A stretch of 64,000 bases of DNA from Streptomyces sp. RKAG290. Lineage in GTDB: Bacteria; Actinomycetota; Actinomycetes; Streptomycetales; Streptomycetaceae. The translations under genes and the position numbers were made by a program. Below are positions 1-8,877 of the stretch, piece by piece (within the stretch, counting starts at the first letter, position 1; the number at the start of each line of letters is the position of its first letter). The notes under the pieces were generated by a model. It made no database searches and had not been told where the DNA came from. It saw nothing but the letters and a program-made list of their open reading frames with translations. The stretch lies in the NCBI RefSeq assembly GCF_023701695.1, contig NZ_JAJOZC010000001.1, positions 7,811,894 through 7,875,893 on the forward strand, in the 5' to 3' direction.

Positions 1-562
1 CTGGCCCTCCGCGTAGAGCTTGTGCAGGATGTCCAGCGCGGTGATGGCGGCGACGTTGCCGGCGCCGAGCACCAGGGCCAGGGCGGGGTCGCCCTGCCTG
101 CCCCGGTATTCGCCCGCGGCGCAGGCCCGCGTCTGCTCCGCGGTGACGCCGGGGCGCATCCACACCTGTGCCGTGAACCCGTTGAGCAGCAGGGAGTCCC
201 AGCCCGTGGCGGGGAAGACGTTCACGCGGGTGCGCCCGTTCTCCTCGTGAACCGCCCGTCCGGCCAGCGGGTCCCTGCCCGCGGCGATCCGTCGAAGGAC
301 GTGGAGGTAGGCCGCGGTGTTCTGGGCGAGGGCCCAGGGCCACCGGTCCAGTCCTCGGCCGCCCAGGGGAGTCCGGTCCGTATCCCTTCGCCGTGGCGCC
401 CGCACCGGCCATCTCGACCGCACGCGCGATGATGCGGGGCTGCAGCCTCTCCAGGAGGGCGATGCGTTCGGTGAGCGGGGTGCTGGACCAGGACTCGGCG
501 TTGCCGCGTACGTGGGCCACGGTGCGGTCGAGGGCGGAGGTGTCGAGGGCGCTTGTGTTCAA
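1..562 (-). CDS. Aldehyde dehydrogenase superfamily protein, N-terminal part, runs off left edge, two frame breaks
   Basis: The protein enters from the left edge, so only about 187 N-terminal residues are seen. A TTG start at 562 is preceded by AAGGAA six bases upstream. The text contains FPATGWDSLLLNGF and, near the edge, a Rossmann-like LVLGAGNVAAITALD, as in aldehyde dehydrogenase / acyl-CoA reductase-like proteins that oxidise or reduce aldehydes with NAD(P). Two single-base losses break the frame about 35 bases apart (near 331-335 and 363-367). Restoring one C in each run gives continuous protein (DSPWAAEDW and GGPWALAQN). It is likely in an operon with the leftward MFS and dioxygenase genes and probably oxidises an aldehyde from the dioxygenase product. 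The substrate is unknown. Confidence 0.7.
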   Translation of the reverse strand, partial: MNTSALDTSALDRTVAHVRGNAESWSSTPLTERIALLERLQPRIIARAVEMAGAGATAKGYGPDSPGRPRTGPVALGPRPEHRGLPPRPSTDRRGQGPAGRTGGSRGERAHPRERLPRHGLGLPAAQRVHGTGVDAPRRHRGADAGLRRGRIPGQAGRPRPGPGARRRQRRRHHRAGHPAQALRGGP

Positions 563-644
563 CGTCGTTCCTTGCGGAAGGGGAGGAGTGGGTGGCGCGC
601 GGCCTGCTCCGTACGCTGTGCGAAGAGCAGGCCCCCGCGTGTGG

Positions 645-1973
645 TCACGCTGACAGCCGGCGGGCGTCGCGGTCCGGGTCGATCAGCGTGAGGGCGGCGG
701 CTCCACTCAGCAGGAGCACGGCACCGGTGATCAGGACCGCGTACCGGTAGCCCTCGGCACCGTGGGTGTCCACGAGGCGCCCGATCAGCGTCGGGGCGAT
801 CAGGCCGGCGGTGGTCACCACGGCGTTCATGATGCCCAGGGCACCGCCGCGACGGTCGGCCGGAGCGAGTTCCGTGACGGTGGTGACGGCGACGCTGCTC
901 ATCGCTCCGGCGAGCCCGAATCCCGCGACCAGGAGTATGACGGTCACGGCACCGGCCGGAGCCACCGGCAGGGTGAGGCATGCCGCGGCGCCGATGAGCA
1001 GCAGTACGCCGCCGACTCCGCCGCGCGCCCAACGGCTCGCCGTCCCGCGGCGCAGCAGCCATCCGGTCAGACCGGCCTGCCCGAGCACCACGACGCCGCC
1101 CAGACCCCAGACCAGCATCACCACCTGCGTGGACCCGGCCGAGGTGTAGCCCAGCGAGTCCTGGAGGTAGGAGGGGAGCCAGACCAGGGCGAACGCGATG
1201 ACCCAGTAGGTTCCGAAGTAGGCGGCCGTGGCACCGATCCAGGTGCGGGTCGCGAGGATCCGTCGGTAGGGCATCCTGGACCGGGCCGGACCCGGCGCGG
1301 CTTCCACCGCAGCCTTCTCGTCCCTCCCGTGGCCGGTGCCCGACGCGGTCGCGTACGGCCCCTCTCCGCCGAAGGTGATCCACAGCAGCGCCCACACGAC
1401 ACCGGTGAGAGCCACCATGGCGACGGCCGAGCGCCAGCCGTGGTGCTGGATCACCCAGGTGAGTACGGGAGCGGCCACCAGGACCCCCAGGGTGATTCCG
1501 AGGACGATGAACGCCCCGGGCAGGTTGCGCCGGTGGTTCGGAAACCAGGACAGGGTGGCCTGCTGGGCGACGGGGAAGGCGGGCCCCTCGGCAGCACCGA
1601 GGAGAACCCTTGAGGTGATCAGCACCGCCAGCCCGCCGCCCACCGCCATCGGTGCCTGAGCGGCGGACCAGAGCACGGCCATCGCCACAATCAGCCACTT
1701 GGGCCGTATGCGGTCCGCGAGCAGCCCCACCACGGCGCCGGAGATCGAGAACAGCAGGAAGAAGGCGCTGCTGGCGAGTCCGAAGGCCGATGCGGACAGG
1801 CCGAGGTCCTGTCGGATCTCCTCCGCGGCAAGGCCGAGTACGGACTTGTCGGCGAAGTTGATCATCATGAAGACGACGAGCAGCGCGGTGACGATCCACG
1901 CTCGGCGTCTCGTGCTGCTCTGCGCCCTCGGGGGGACGGCGGGCACAGCGGGTGCGACATCGGTGTCGGTCAC
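645..1973 (-). CDS. Major facilitator superfamily transporter
   Basis: This 442-residue integral membrane protein has the usual twelve hydrophobic segments. A charged N-terminal tail of about 25 residues precedes the first helix (IVTALLVVFMMINFADK). The LLADRIRPKW stretch between helices 2 and 3 corresponds to the MFS signature loop, and a long central loop (about residues 205-230) divides the two halves. The family moves small solutes by proton coupling; the anion:cation symporter branch often has a similar N(F/Y)xDK segment after helix 1. It lies between the dioxygenase and the aldehyde dehydrogenase on the same strand, so uptake of the compound degraded by them is the simplest role. Confidence 0.85.
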   Translation of the reverse strand: MTDTDVAPAVPAVPPRAQSSTRRRAWIVTALLVVFMMINFADKSVLGLAAEEIRQDLGLSASAFGLASSAFFLLFSISGAVVGLLADRIRPKWLIVAMAVLWSAAQAPMAVGGGLAVLITSRVLLGAAEGPAFPVAQQATLSWFPNHRRNLPGAFIVLGITLGVLVAAPVLTWVIQHHGWRSAVAMVALTGVVWALLWITFGGEGPYATASGTGHGRDEKAAVEAAPGPARSRMPYRRILATRTWIGATAAYFGTYWVIAFALVWLPSYLQDSLGYTSAGSTQVVMLVWGLGGVVVLGQAGLTGWLLRRGTASRWARGGVGGVLLLIGAAACLTLPVAPAGAVTVILLVAGFGLAGAMSSVAVTTVTELAPADRRGGALGIMNAVVTTAGLIAPTLIGRLVDTHGAEGYRYAVLITGAVLLLSGAAALTLIDPDRDARRLSA

Positions 1974-2023
1974 AAGGGCTCCGCGGAGACTGGATGGGGG
2001 AGGGGAAGGGGCCGGGCGCTCGT

Positions 2024-2946
2024 TCAGGAGAGCGGGACGCCCGCGATGGCGATGCGCTCCATGACACGGCGCTGCGGGAAGTAGTCGCTGATCGCGTAGT
2101 GCTGGGTGGCGATGTTGTCCCAGATCGCGACGGAGCCCGGCTGCCAGCGGAAGCGCACCTGGTACTCGGGAATACGGGCCTGGAGGACGAGCTCCTCGAG
2201 CAGATCACGGCTCTCCACGTCCGACAGGCCGACGATCCGGGTGGTGAAGGGCTCGTTGACGTAGAGCAGCTTGCGGCCGGTGCGCGGGTGGCGGACGACC
2301 ACCGGGTGCTCGACGGCCGGCAGGTTCTCCCGGTGCGCCGCGACCTGGCTTTCGGTCATCAGGGCGCCCCAGCTCGGCACCCAGTCGTGCACGGCGGTGA
2401 GGCCCTCGATGCGGGCCTTCATGGACTCGGTGAGGTTGTCGTAGGCGGCAGCCATGTCCGCCCACATGGTGTCGCCGCCGGCGGAGGGGACCTCGACGGC
2501 ACGCAGGACGGAGCCGAGCGCCGGCGCGGCCATGAACGAGTGGTCGCTGTGCCAGATGTTCTCGGTACCGGTGGCCATGGCGTCCTTGGCCAGACGGGAG
2601 ACGCCGACGGTGTCGCCCTTGGGGAAGAAGGGGTTGGCCTCCGGCTCGCCCCACAGGGCGGAGAACGCGAGCTGGGACTGCGGGTCGAAGGCGTGCTGGT
2701 CGCGGAAGAAGAGCACCTTCCACTCCAGCAGGGCCTGCCGGATCTCCTGCGCGAGGTCCTCGCCGACGGGGTGGGAAAGATCGACGCCCCGATCTCGGCG
2801 CCGATGTGCGGGGTGAGGGGGCTGACGTCCAGAAGCCGGTAGGCGGGCTGCTCCGCGCCCGGTGCGATGCGGTCGAGCATGCGCTTCCCGTAGTGCATCA
2901 GCGGCTTGTCGAGCGCGGGAGCGGGGGTGGTGACGACGCTGTCCAT
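2024..2946 (-). CDS. TauD/TfdA-family Fe(II)/2-oxoglutarate dioxygenase, one frame break
   Basis: The protein is about 307 residues after correction. The iron-binding HxD is visible in WHSDHSF and the distal histidine and 2-oxoglutarate arginine in the C-terminal ATQHYAISDYFPQRR region. These enzymes hydroxylate taurine, alkyl sulfates or aryloxy acids and release an aldehyde, which fits the neighbouring aldehyde dehydrogenase. The first 53 residues (start ATG at 2946) and the rest lie in different frames. The break is in the run of four C at 2787-2790, and one extra base restores GAEIGGVDLSHPVGEDLAQ, the expected family text. The alternative in-frame start further upstream (3028) gives an arginine-rich, non-homologous leader and is rejected. 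Confidence 0.8.
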
Positions 2947-3064
2947 GAGTCCTCCACGAGGGCGGCCTGAATATCGTTACGGGGAGTATCGTTATTAGGG
3001 CGCGAGGAAGCAAGGGTCCGTGCAACATGAAAATGTGCAGCCGGAAAGCCGAAGCCGGGAGCTG

Positions 3065-3666
3065 TCAGCCGCCGGTGCCGGCCGCCCGGGCGACCAGATC
3101 GACCAGTGAGTCCACGAAGCGGGCGTCGGGCAGCTCCAGCTCGCCGATCAGCCGGAAGATCAGTGGTGCTGCCACCAGAGTCGCCGCGGCCCGGACGTCG
3201 GTGTCAGGGCCCACGTCACCGCGGGCGATACCCCGTTCGAGGATGCGCCGCGTCTCGCTCGTGATCCGCTCGGTGTACTCGGCGTACTGGCCCCGCCCGC
3301 GCCCGCATCGGCCGACGCCCCGATCAGGCCCGCGATCAGCCGGTCCGAACCAGGCAGTCGGTAGGCCTCCAGGCGAGCGGTGAGTACGAACCGGAGCTCG
3401 GCACGGAAGTCGCCCAGATCGGGCACCGACAGGGCGCCGATGCGGGTTTCCGCGGCGGCGATGATCAAATCCTGCTTGGTGGGCCACCGCCGGTAGATGG
3501 CGGGCTTGCTCACCCCGGCCCGTGCCGCTACGGCGTCCATCGTGACCGCCCCGATCCCCTGCTCGGTGACGAGGCCGACGACCGCTTCGAGGACGGCTCC
3601 GGCGACCCGCTCCTCGCGCGGTCGACCCGGTCCTCGCACGGCCCCGTCCCGCTGCATACCCACCAT
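3065..3666 (-). CDS. TetR-family transcriptional regulator, one frame break
   Basis: This is a repressor-type protein of about 200 residues. The N-terminal helix-turn-helix is clear: GIGAVTMDAVAARAGVSKPAIYRRW, followed by the usual TKQDLI. The C-terminal ligand-binding half ends with ELPDARFVDSLVDLVARA. The two halves are in different frames; the break is near 3289-3296 in a G/C-rich run, and one added G restores GLIGASADAGAGGGQYAEYTER. Transcribed leftward just upstream of the dioxygenase, transporter and dehydrogenase genes, it is the likely local regulator. The ligand is unknown. Confidence 0.8.
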
Positions 3667-4038
3667 GCGCAGAGACTACGGCCTCCACCGCCACCACCCC
3701 GCGTCACACCCTCACCTGTGGGGTGGCGACCGGCGGAGCCGCGAGCCTCTGGCACGGACGCGGGACGTATCGCTCGGGCCCTTCGCTGCCCTGCGCGTGG
3801 GGCCCGGAGGTGGTGCGCCTGGCGGGCCATCAATTCCCGGCACGGCACGGTGCGGTGCGCATGGAGAGGGGGCGTTCTCGCACATATTTGCGTGCCTGGC
3901 CGCCGGACGTGGCCCATTTGCGTGGATCCTTACTCCGGGTGACCCACCTGTGGTTGTCGGGCGGCTACCGGGGAAGCAGCGAGATGACACGACGGAACGG
4001 CCACCGGTTTCGGTTGCCCGGTGTGAGGAGATGGGTCT
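3667..4038. other. Non-coding region between the TetR gene and the PRC-barrel gene
   Basis: About 370 bases without a convincing gene. It should hold the leftward promoter of the TetR gene and the rightward promoter of the PRC-barrel gene. No clear palindrome was recognised. A ribosome binding site GAGGAG at 4025-4030 precedes the GTG at 4039. Confidence 0.5.
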
Positions 4039-4383
4039 GTGAGCAGTGTGTGGACGTACAGGCAGGACAGCGGTTACACGCACGGGCAGTCACTGGCGGG
4101 CTTCACGGTGGAGGCCTCTGACGGGGGCATCGGGCACGTGGACCGTCAGCAGGACCAGCCCGGCATGCAGCACCTGGTGGTCGACACAGGCGTGTGGAAG
4201 TTCGGCAGGAGCGTGCTGATCCCCGCCGGAGCTGTCACCGCTGTCGACACCGAAGCGCAGACGGTGAAGGTCGCACCGCCCCGGGAGGAGATCAAGTCCG
4301 CTCCCCGCTTCACCACCGACAGCGAGACAGCCGACCATGACTACCTCTCTGCGGTCGGCGACTACTACCTCTCCCGCCTCTGA
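4039..4383 (+). CDS. PRC-barrel domain protein
   Basis: A 114-residue soluble protein. Residues about 15-75 fit the PRC-barrel beta fold: GFTVEASDGGIGHVD, then HLVVDTGVWKFGRSVLIPAGAV and a VDTEAQTVKV strand. PRC barrels occur in RNA-processing and photosynthetic proteins, and small stand-alone copies are common in Streptomyces stress regulons. The GTG start is chosen for its ribosome binding site GAGGAG nine bases upstream. A strong terminator-like hairpin follows at once, so it is probably monocistronic. It sits near the stress phosphatase operon, but a functional link is only inferred. Confidence 0.8.
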   Translation: MSSVWTYRQDSGYTHGQSLAGFTVEASDGGIGHVDRQQDQPGMQHLVVDTGVWKFGRSVLIPAGAVTAVDTEAQTVKVAPPREEIKSAPRFTTDSETADHDYLSAVGDYYLSRL

Positions 4384-4417
4384 GCGAAGGGGCGCCCTTC
4401 GCAGGCGAGGCAGGGAT

Positions 4418-4455
4418 CGTTCCCGGGCACGCATCCCATTTGGTGCCCGGGAACG
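4418..4455 (+). terminator. Terminator-like hairpin after the PRC-barrel gene
   Basis: Perfect 13-bp inverted repeat: CGTTCCCGGGCAC at 4418-4430 and its complement at 4443-4455, with a 12-base loop. It starts 35 bases after the stop codon at 4383. No U-tract is visible, as is usual for Streptomyces terminators. Confidence 0.7.
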
Positions 4456-4535
4456 CCGGGGCGGGGGCGTTTCGCTCCGGCTCTGGGATGGTGTGGCGCG
4501 GTTTCGCTGTCCGTGAGTGGTTCCAGGTGCTGCAC

Positions 4536-5250
4536 ACCGCAGGACATCACTGTCAGTCCTCACAGAAAACCTGTCGTGGCGAAGGTAGACATCTGGGTCT
4601 TGCTGGGGTTAGTGTCTTGTCCGTAGCCAAGAGATCGAGCAGGCTCGGCAGAGATGAACTGCTGGGAAGCAGTACACGTATGTGCAGGTCGGTACGGTGG
4701 TGGAGTTCCGAAGCCAGGATTGTTGCTGGATGGTGACGGGGCTGACGACCGGACCGGGTGGCCCGCAGTGATCAGGGGCCGCCGTGAGCAGTGCCGCAGT
4801 TCACGCAGTGGCAGGACCAGCAGCGAAGTAACAGCAGTCCCTCGGTAAAGGCGTCAGGCTGCGGCGCGCGTGCCGGGAAGTTCGGCAGTGGGGTTCCAAG
4901 CCAGAGCGGATGCAGGACGGGCGACGGGGCTGGCTGCCGGAAGGTGGCGCTTGATCAAGCCACGAGCAGTTCGCTTCACCAGCAGTACGCAGTTCCCGCA
5001 GGTAAGCAGTTGATCCCCAGAGGGAAGAACGGAGGAGTTGAGCGCCATCAGGATCGCCCGGGCGGAATGACTGAGCTCGGGTACCGCAGGACATCGATAG
5101 TGAGGTGGTCTCCGGTCAAGCAACCGCGATCCCCGCACCCCCGACAGAGTTCAGGTCGGGTCTGCGGAACAGAGGGCCGGCGCAGTACCAGGGCCGGCTG
5201 ATGGTGTAGCAGTTCCTTCGGGGCCCTGGTGCCATTGGCACCAGGGCCCC
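4536..5250 (+). ncRNA. Candidate structured non-coding RNA / long leader upstream of the MerR-like gene
   Basis: About 700 bases with no credible reading frame but RNA-like features on the plus strand. There are thirteen copies of GCAGT, several followed by TC or AC. Small hairpins include ACTGCT-GGGA-AGCAGT (4658-4673, GNRA-type tetraloop), CGAG-CAGG-CTCG (4636-4647) and TGCCG/CGGCA near 4871-4887. A 13-base direct repeat ACCGCAGGACATC occurs at 4536-4548 and 5083-5095. The stretch ends with a perfect 14-bp hairpin at 5220-5250, only 29 bases before the next start codon. This could be an independent RNA with a terminator or a long regulatory 5' leader. I recognise no named RNA family, and expression is inference. 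Confidence 0.45.
5220..5250 (+). terminator. Perfect 14-bp hairpin before the MerR-like gene (terminator or attenuator)
   Basis: GGGGCCCTGGTGCC at 5220-5233 pairs exactly with 5237-5250 across a three-base ATT loop. It lies 18 bases before the AGGAAGG ribosome binding site (5268-5274). It could end the upstream RNA or act as an attenuator of the gene at 5280. Confidence 0.65.
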
Positions 5251-5279
5251 TCCGACGCGTGTTTCACAGGAAGGTACAG

Positions 5280-5591
5280 ATGACAGCAGACGACTCGTTC
5301 GGCCGTCTCGATGACGACCACTACCCCGCCTACACCATGGGCCGGGCAGCCGAGATGCTTCACACCACCCAGGGTTTCCTCCGCGCCATCGGCGAAGCCC
5401 GCCTCATCACCCCGCTCCGCTCCCCAGGCGGCCACCGCCGCTACTCCCGCTGTCAACTGCGCATCGCTGCCCGCGCCCGGGAACTCGTCGATGCCGGCAC
5501 CCCCATCGAGGCCGCCTGCCGCATCGTCATCCTCGAAGACCGGCTCCAAGACGCTCAGCGCATCAACGCCGAACATGGCCGCACCGCTTGA
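5280..5591 (+). CDS. Small MerR/BldC-like DNA-binding regulator
   Basis: A 103-residue protein made almost only of a MerR-type winged helix-turn-helix (about residues 15-75): YTMGRAAEMLHTTQGFLRAIGEARLITPLRSPGGHRRYS. The GGHRRYS wing is typical. A short C-terminal helix (VILEDRLQDAQRINAEH) could dimerise it. There is no ligand domain, as in BldC-type minimal MerR proteins. The ATG at 5280 is chosen over an upstream frame extension because AGGAAGG lies five bases before it and the extension would run through the hairpin. The unusual long leader suggests post-transcriptional control. Confidence 0.8.
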   Translation: MTADDSFGRLDDDHYPAYTMGRAAEMLHTTQGFLRAIGEARLITPLRSPGGHRRYSRCQLRIAARARELVDAGTPIEAACRIVILEDRLQDAQRINAEHGRTA

Positions 5592-5689
5592 TAAGCGGCG
5601 CCCCGATCGAGCGAGATCGGCCACGGAGGGTGCACCCTGCCCGCCGCCTTCAGCCTGTGTGACACCCGACCGCCGGACCAGGCGCTCCT

Positions 5690-6046
5690 TCAGCTCGCTG
5701 TAGAGCGGGAAGCGGCGGTAGCGGTTGCGGCGTCGGCGTGGATGGTGAAGACCCGGTCCAGGCCGACAATGGACAGGACTCGGGCGGTATTGGCAGGAAC
5801 CGCGGCCAGGGCGATGTCGGCGCCGTGCTCGGCCGCGAGGTTGCGGGCGGCGAGCAGCGCGTTGATGCCGCTGGAGTCGCAGAATTGCAGGCCGGCCAGA
5901 TCCAGCACCAGCAGTTGCCCGGACGCCAGGATGAGGCGGTCCACGGCCTCGCGGAGGTCGGGGGCCGTTCCGTATTCAAGGTCACCGGTGATCTCCAGTA
6001 CGGGCCCGGTGGCGGCGTCCCGAGAGATGATCGTCAGCGGGCTCAT
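5690..6046 (-). CDS. STAS-domain anti-sigma factor antagonist (RsbV/SpoIIAA-like)
   Basis: A 118-residue single STAS domain. After the strand PVLEITGDLEYGTAPDLR comes LVLDLAGLQFCDSSGINALL, where the DSS serine is the usual phosphorylation site of antagonists. Such proteins bind an anti-sigma kinase when dephosphorylated and so free a sigma factor. It starts one base after the stop codon of the PP2C phosphatase gene, implying coupled expression, and the phosphatase is its obvious partner. No anti-sigma kinase gene is seen nearby. Confidence 0.9.
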   Translation of the reverse strand: MSPLTIISRDAATGPVLEITGDLEYGTAPDLREAVDRLILASGQLLVLDLAGLQFCDSSGINALLAARNLAAEHGADIALAAVPANTARVLSIVGLDRVFTIHADAATATAASRSTAS

Positions 6047-6047
6047 A

Positions 6048-7280
6048 TCAGGCTTTCACTCGCGGGGCAGGGAGCAGCGCGGGCACGCCGAGGGCGAGTA
6101 GCGCGGTGTCGTCGTCGAGTCCGTCGCCGAAGCCGGCGAGGAGCCCTGTCAGTGCAGTGATCAGGGCCTGGGGGCCGGCCGGGGGTTGGGCAGCGGCAAA
6201 GGCGCGCAGGGCATCGTCGCCGTAAAGCTCGCGCCGGGGCCCGGTGCGGGCTTCGGTCAGGCCGTCGGTGTAGAGCAGGAGCGTGTCCCCGGGCATCAGC
6301 TGGGTGCGGGCGGTCGCGAACTGTGCCTCGGGCAGAACCCCGATCAGCATTCCACCCGGGGTGGGCAGGTACTGGGCGGTGCCGTCGGCTCGCTGAACGA
6401 GCGCGGAAGGGTGGCCGCCGGAAGCCAAGTGAACAGCGGCGCCGTCCTTGCCGGGCTCAAGGAGACCGTATATGGCGGTGCAGTAGCGGGTGTCGCCGCT
6501 GGTGTAGCGCTCGTGGAGCACCGTGTTCAGGGTGGTCAGCACATTGACGGGGTCCTGATCGTGCAGGGCTGCCGCACGCAGGGTGTAGCGGGTCAGCGAG
6601 GTGACTGCGGCGGCCTCGGGACCCTTGCCGCACACGTCGCCGAGGAAGAATGCCCACCGGTCCGCTCCCAGGGGGAACAGATCGTAGAAGTCGCCGCCGA
6701 GCAGGTCCGGGGAAGCGGTGTGGTAGTACGAGCCGGCTGCCAGCCCCGGAATCGCGGGCAACTCGGCGGGCAGCAGGCTCTGCTGGAGCACGGCGAGGGC
6801 TTCTTGGAGTCGCTCACGGTCCGCCTCTGCCTGCCTGTGCGCGGCTTCGGCCGCCTGGCGGCCGCGCAGCAGTTCGGTCTCGTAGGCGCGACGATCGCGG
6901 GCGTCGAAGATGCTGGTGCGGATCAGTAGCGGCTCGCCGACGTCGCTGGTCTTCACCTTCGAGGTGACAAGGACGGGCATTCGCTGCTTGCCGGCGGTCT
7001 TGATGTCCAGGGCGATGCCGCTGATCTCGCCCTTCATCTGCAACATCGGGGCGAAGTGAGTCTCGTGGTAGAGCTTCCCGCCGACGGTGAGCAGGTCGGT
7101 GAACCGCATCCGGCCCACGACCTGGGCCCGCGACAGGCCCAGCCAGTCCAGCAGCGTGGCGTTGATCTTCGCGATGGTGCCGTCCATCAGCGTCGACAGG
7201 TAACCGCACGGAGCCTGGTCGTAAAGCTCCTCCGCACTGTCCTCCAGCAGCGAGGTGAACACGGCGTCGGTGGCATCCAC
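6048..7280 (-). CDS. PAS-PP2C (SpoIIE-type) serine phosphatase, RsbP-like
   Basis: About 410 residues. The N-terminal PAS domain (about 15-125, LYDQAPCGYLSTLMDGTIAKIN, then LGLSRAQVVG) is followed by a helical linker (about 130-165) and a PP2C phosphatase. The phosphatase metal motifs GGDFYDLF, GDVCGKG, YTDGLTEAR and DDDTALL are all present. It should dephosphorylate the STAS antagonist encoded one base downstream. The GTG at 7280 is chosen because GAGGAG lies just upstream; longer frames would enter the RsbQ-like gene. PAS plus PP2C next to an RsbQ-like hydrolase is the same arrangement as Bacillus subtilis RsbP-RsbQ, which signals energy stress to SigB. Confidence 0.88.
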   Translation of the reverse strand: MDATDAVFTSLLEDSAEELYDQAPCGYLSTLMDGTIAKINATLLDWLGLSRAQVVGRMRFTDLLTVGGKLYHETHFAPMLQMKGEISGIALDIKTAGKQRMPVLVTSKVKTSDVGEPLLIRTSIFDARDRRAYETELLRGRQAAEAAHRQAEADRERLQEALAVLQQSLLPAELPAIPGLAAGSYYHTASPDLLGGDFYDLFPLGADRWAFFLGDVCGKGPEAAAVTSLTRYTLRAAALHDQDPVNVLTTLNTVLHERYTSGDTRYCTAIYGLLEPGKDGAAVHLASGGHPSALVQRADGTAQYLPTPGGMLIGVLPEAQFATARTQLMPGDTLLLYTDGLTEARTGPRRELYGDDALRAFAAAQPPAGPQALITALTGLLAGFGDGLDDDTALLALGVPALLPAPRVKA

Positions 7281-7323
7281 GTCCTGCTCCTCACTGGACT
7301 CGGGGACGGGTCGGTGCGGCACA

Positions 7324-8127
7324 TCATCGCGAGGCGCCGATGAAGTCAATGATCGCCCCTGCAGTGGCCTGGGGGGCACTGAGCTGCGGGCAGTGCCCCG
7401 TCGCGTCCAGAGTGACGAGCCGGCTGCCGGGGATCGCGGCGTGAACGTAGGCGCCGACCTCGCGGGGAGCGATCACGTCCTGCCTGCACTCCAGCACCAG
7501 AGTCGGCAACGCGACCGTCTTGAGGTCCTCACGGCTGTCGGACAAGAACGTCGTACGGGCGAAGACCCGGGCCATCTCAGGGTCGGTCGCGCAGAACGAG
7601 GCCGTCAGCTCTTGACCAAGTTCCGGCCGCTCCGCGTTGCCCATGATCACCGGAGCCATCGCCGCCGACCAGCCCAAATAGTTCGACTCGAGCGACTCCA
7701 GCAGCTCATCGATGTCCTCCGCGCCGAACCCACCTCGGTACCCGTCCTCATCGATATACCGAGGCGATGGCGCCACCATCACCAGACGGGAGAACCGCTC
7801 CGGTGCCTCCGCCGCCGCCAGGACGCCGACCATGGCGCTGACCGAATGCCCCACGAACGTCACATCCCGCAGGTCCAGCTCCTGGCAGACATCCAGCACA
7901 TCACGCGCGTAGCCCGCCAGCGAGCTGTAGCGCTGCTCACTCCACGCCGAAGGCTCAGAGCGGCCCGATCCCACGTAATCGAACAGCACCACCTGGTAGC
8001 CCTCGGCCAGCGCGGGCACCACAAGGCGCCACATGTTCTGGTCACAGCCGAACCCATGCGCCAGTAGGAGCACCGGCCCATCGGCACAGCCCGAGACAGT
8101 GACGTTGTTCCTGCGACGGATATCCAT
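7324..8127 (-). CDS. rsbQ: RsbQ-like alpha/beta hydrolase (positive regulator of the PP2C phosphatase)
   Basis: A 267-residue alpha/beta hydrolase that follows Bacillus RsbQ closely from end to end: HGFGCDQNMW, FDYVGSGRSE, YARDVLDVC and FVGHSVSAM. The catalytic triad is intact at Ser95, Asp217 and His245, almost the same positions as in RsbQ (96, 219, 247). RsbQ is required for RsbP phosphatase activity and is related to plant KAI2/D14 signal receptors, so it may bind a small hydrophobic ligand. It is the first gene of the leftward RsbQ / PP2C / STAS operon. The gene symbol is by similarity only. Confidence 0.85.
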   Translation of the reverse strand: MDIRRRNNVTVSGCADGPVLLLAHGFGCDQNMWRLVVPALAEGYQVVLFDYVGSGRSEPSAWSEQRYSSLAGYARDVLDVCQELDLRDVTFVGHSVSAMVGVLAAAEAPERFSRLVMVAPSPRYIDEDGYRGGFGAEDIDELLESLESNYLGWSAAMAPVIMGNAERPELGQELTASFCATDPEMARVFARTTFLSDSREDLKTVALPTLVLECRQDVIAPREVGAYVHAAIPGSRLVTLDATGHCPQLSAPQATAGAIIDFIGASR

Positions 8128-8877
8128 CCGGGCATTCTCCCATCACTCACACCACCTGATGGGCAGGGGGACTACCGCCTGGGCGTAGTCCTGGTACCGC
8201 GGGCTGACCGGTCGGCGTGGCCACGCGAGGAGACGCGGTCGAGGACCACCGCTCGGTCCGAATATCGCTCCTGCCAGCTGAGGGGGCGCCGCAGGCGCGG
8301 CTGAAATCGCCTGACCGTGGCCACTCGCTACGGGCACCCACCGCAGCGCCGAACCCGCATACGCCTCGCTGCCCCCACCTGCCAGGTGGCTCCGGTCCCG
8401 CCGTCGCAGCGTGAGAACGATCACTCGATGGTTTACCCAGCCGATCGGCGGCGAGAGGAACGTGGCTGGACTCACCGTAGGCCTGTGTGTGGCGACGCCT
8501 CATGCCACGAAGCGGCGAAGGTACCGAAGGTTCCCCAGCACCGATGCAATGAGGAGGTTGAGTGCACATATTGGAACGCTCCCGTGAGCGTTCGACCGGG
8601 GCGCGAAGTCAGCCTTTAGCGTCGCCCGTTCGGAAGCAGCACCGAGACCAGTGGCTGCACTTCCAGCCTCAGGCGGCATGTAAAACTCTCGTGCCCTAGT
8701 CACAATTTCCTGTGCGACCAGAGTCACACAGAACTACCCATAGATTGCGAATCCGTTCTTGTCTGCGCAACCGGTACATTCAGTGACCTCGTCATTGGAT
8801 ACGGCACCTTCAGCCCCTCGCGCGATTACTGCTTGTGCGGGGATGAACAACGCCCCCCAGCAGGGAGGGGTTCGAAG
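8128..8877. other. Long intergenic region with one operator-like palindrome
   Basis: About 750 bases without a convincing gene on either strand. GAACGCTC-CCGT-GAGCGTTC (8574-8593) is a perfect 8-bp inverted repeat with a four-base spacer and could be a regulator site for the flavohemoprotein gene. The rest should include the leftward promoter of the RsbQ-like gene. Confidence 0.5.
8574..8593. promoter_or_regulatory. Operator-like inverted repeat
   Basis: GAACGCTC and GAGCGTTC separated by CCGT, about 285 bases upstream of the flavohemoprotein start. The symmetry is seen directly; binding by a regulator is inferred. Confidence 0.35.

Noticed and set aside
559..2208. Long alternative minus-strand frame across the MFS gene
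   Set aside because: Arginine- and glycine-rich shadow frame; the overlapping frame at 645-1973 has proper membrane segments.
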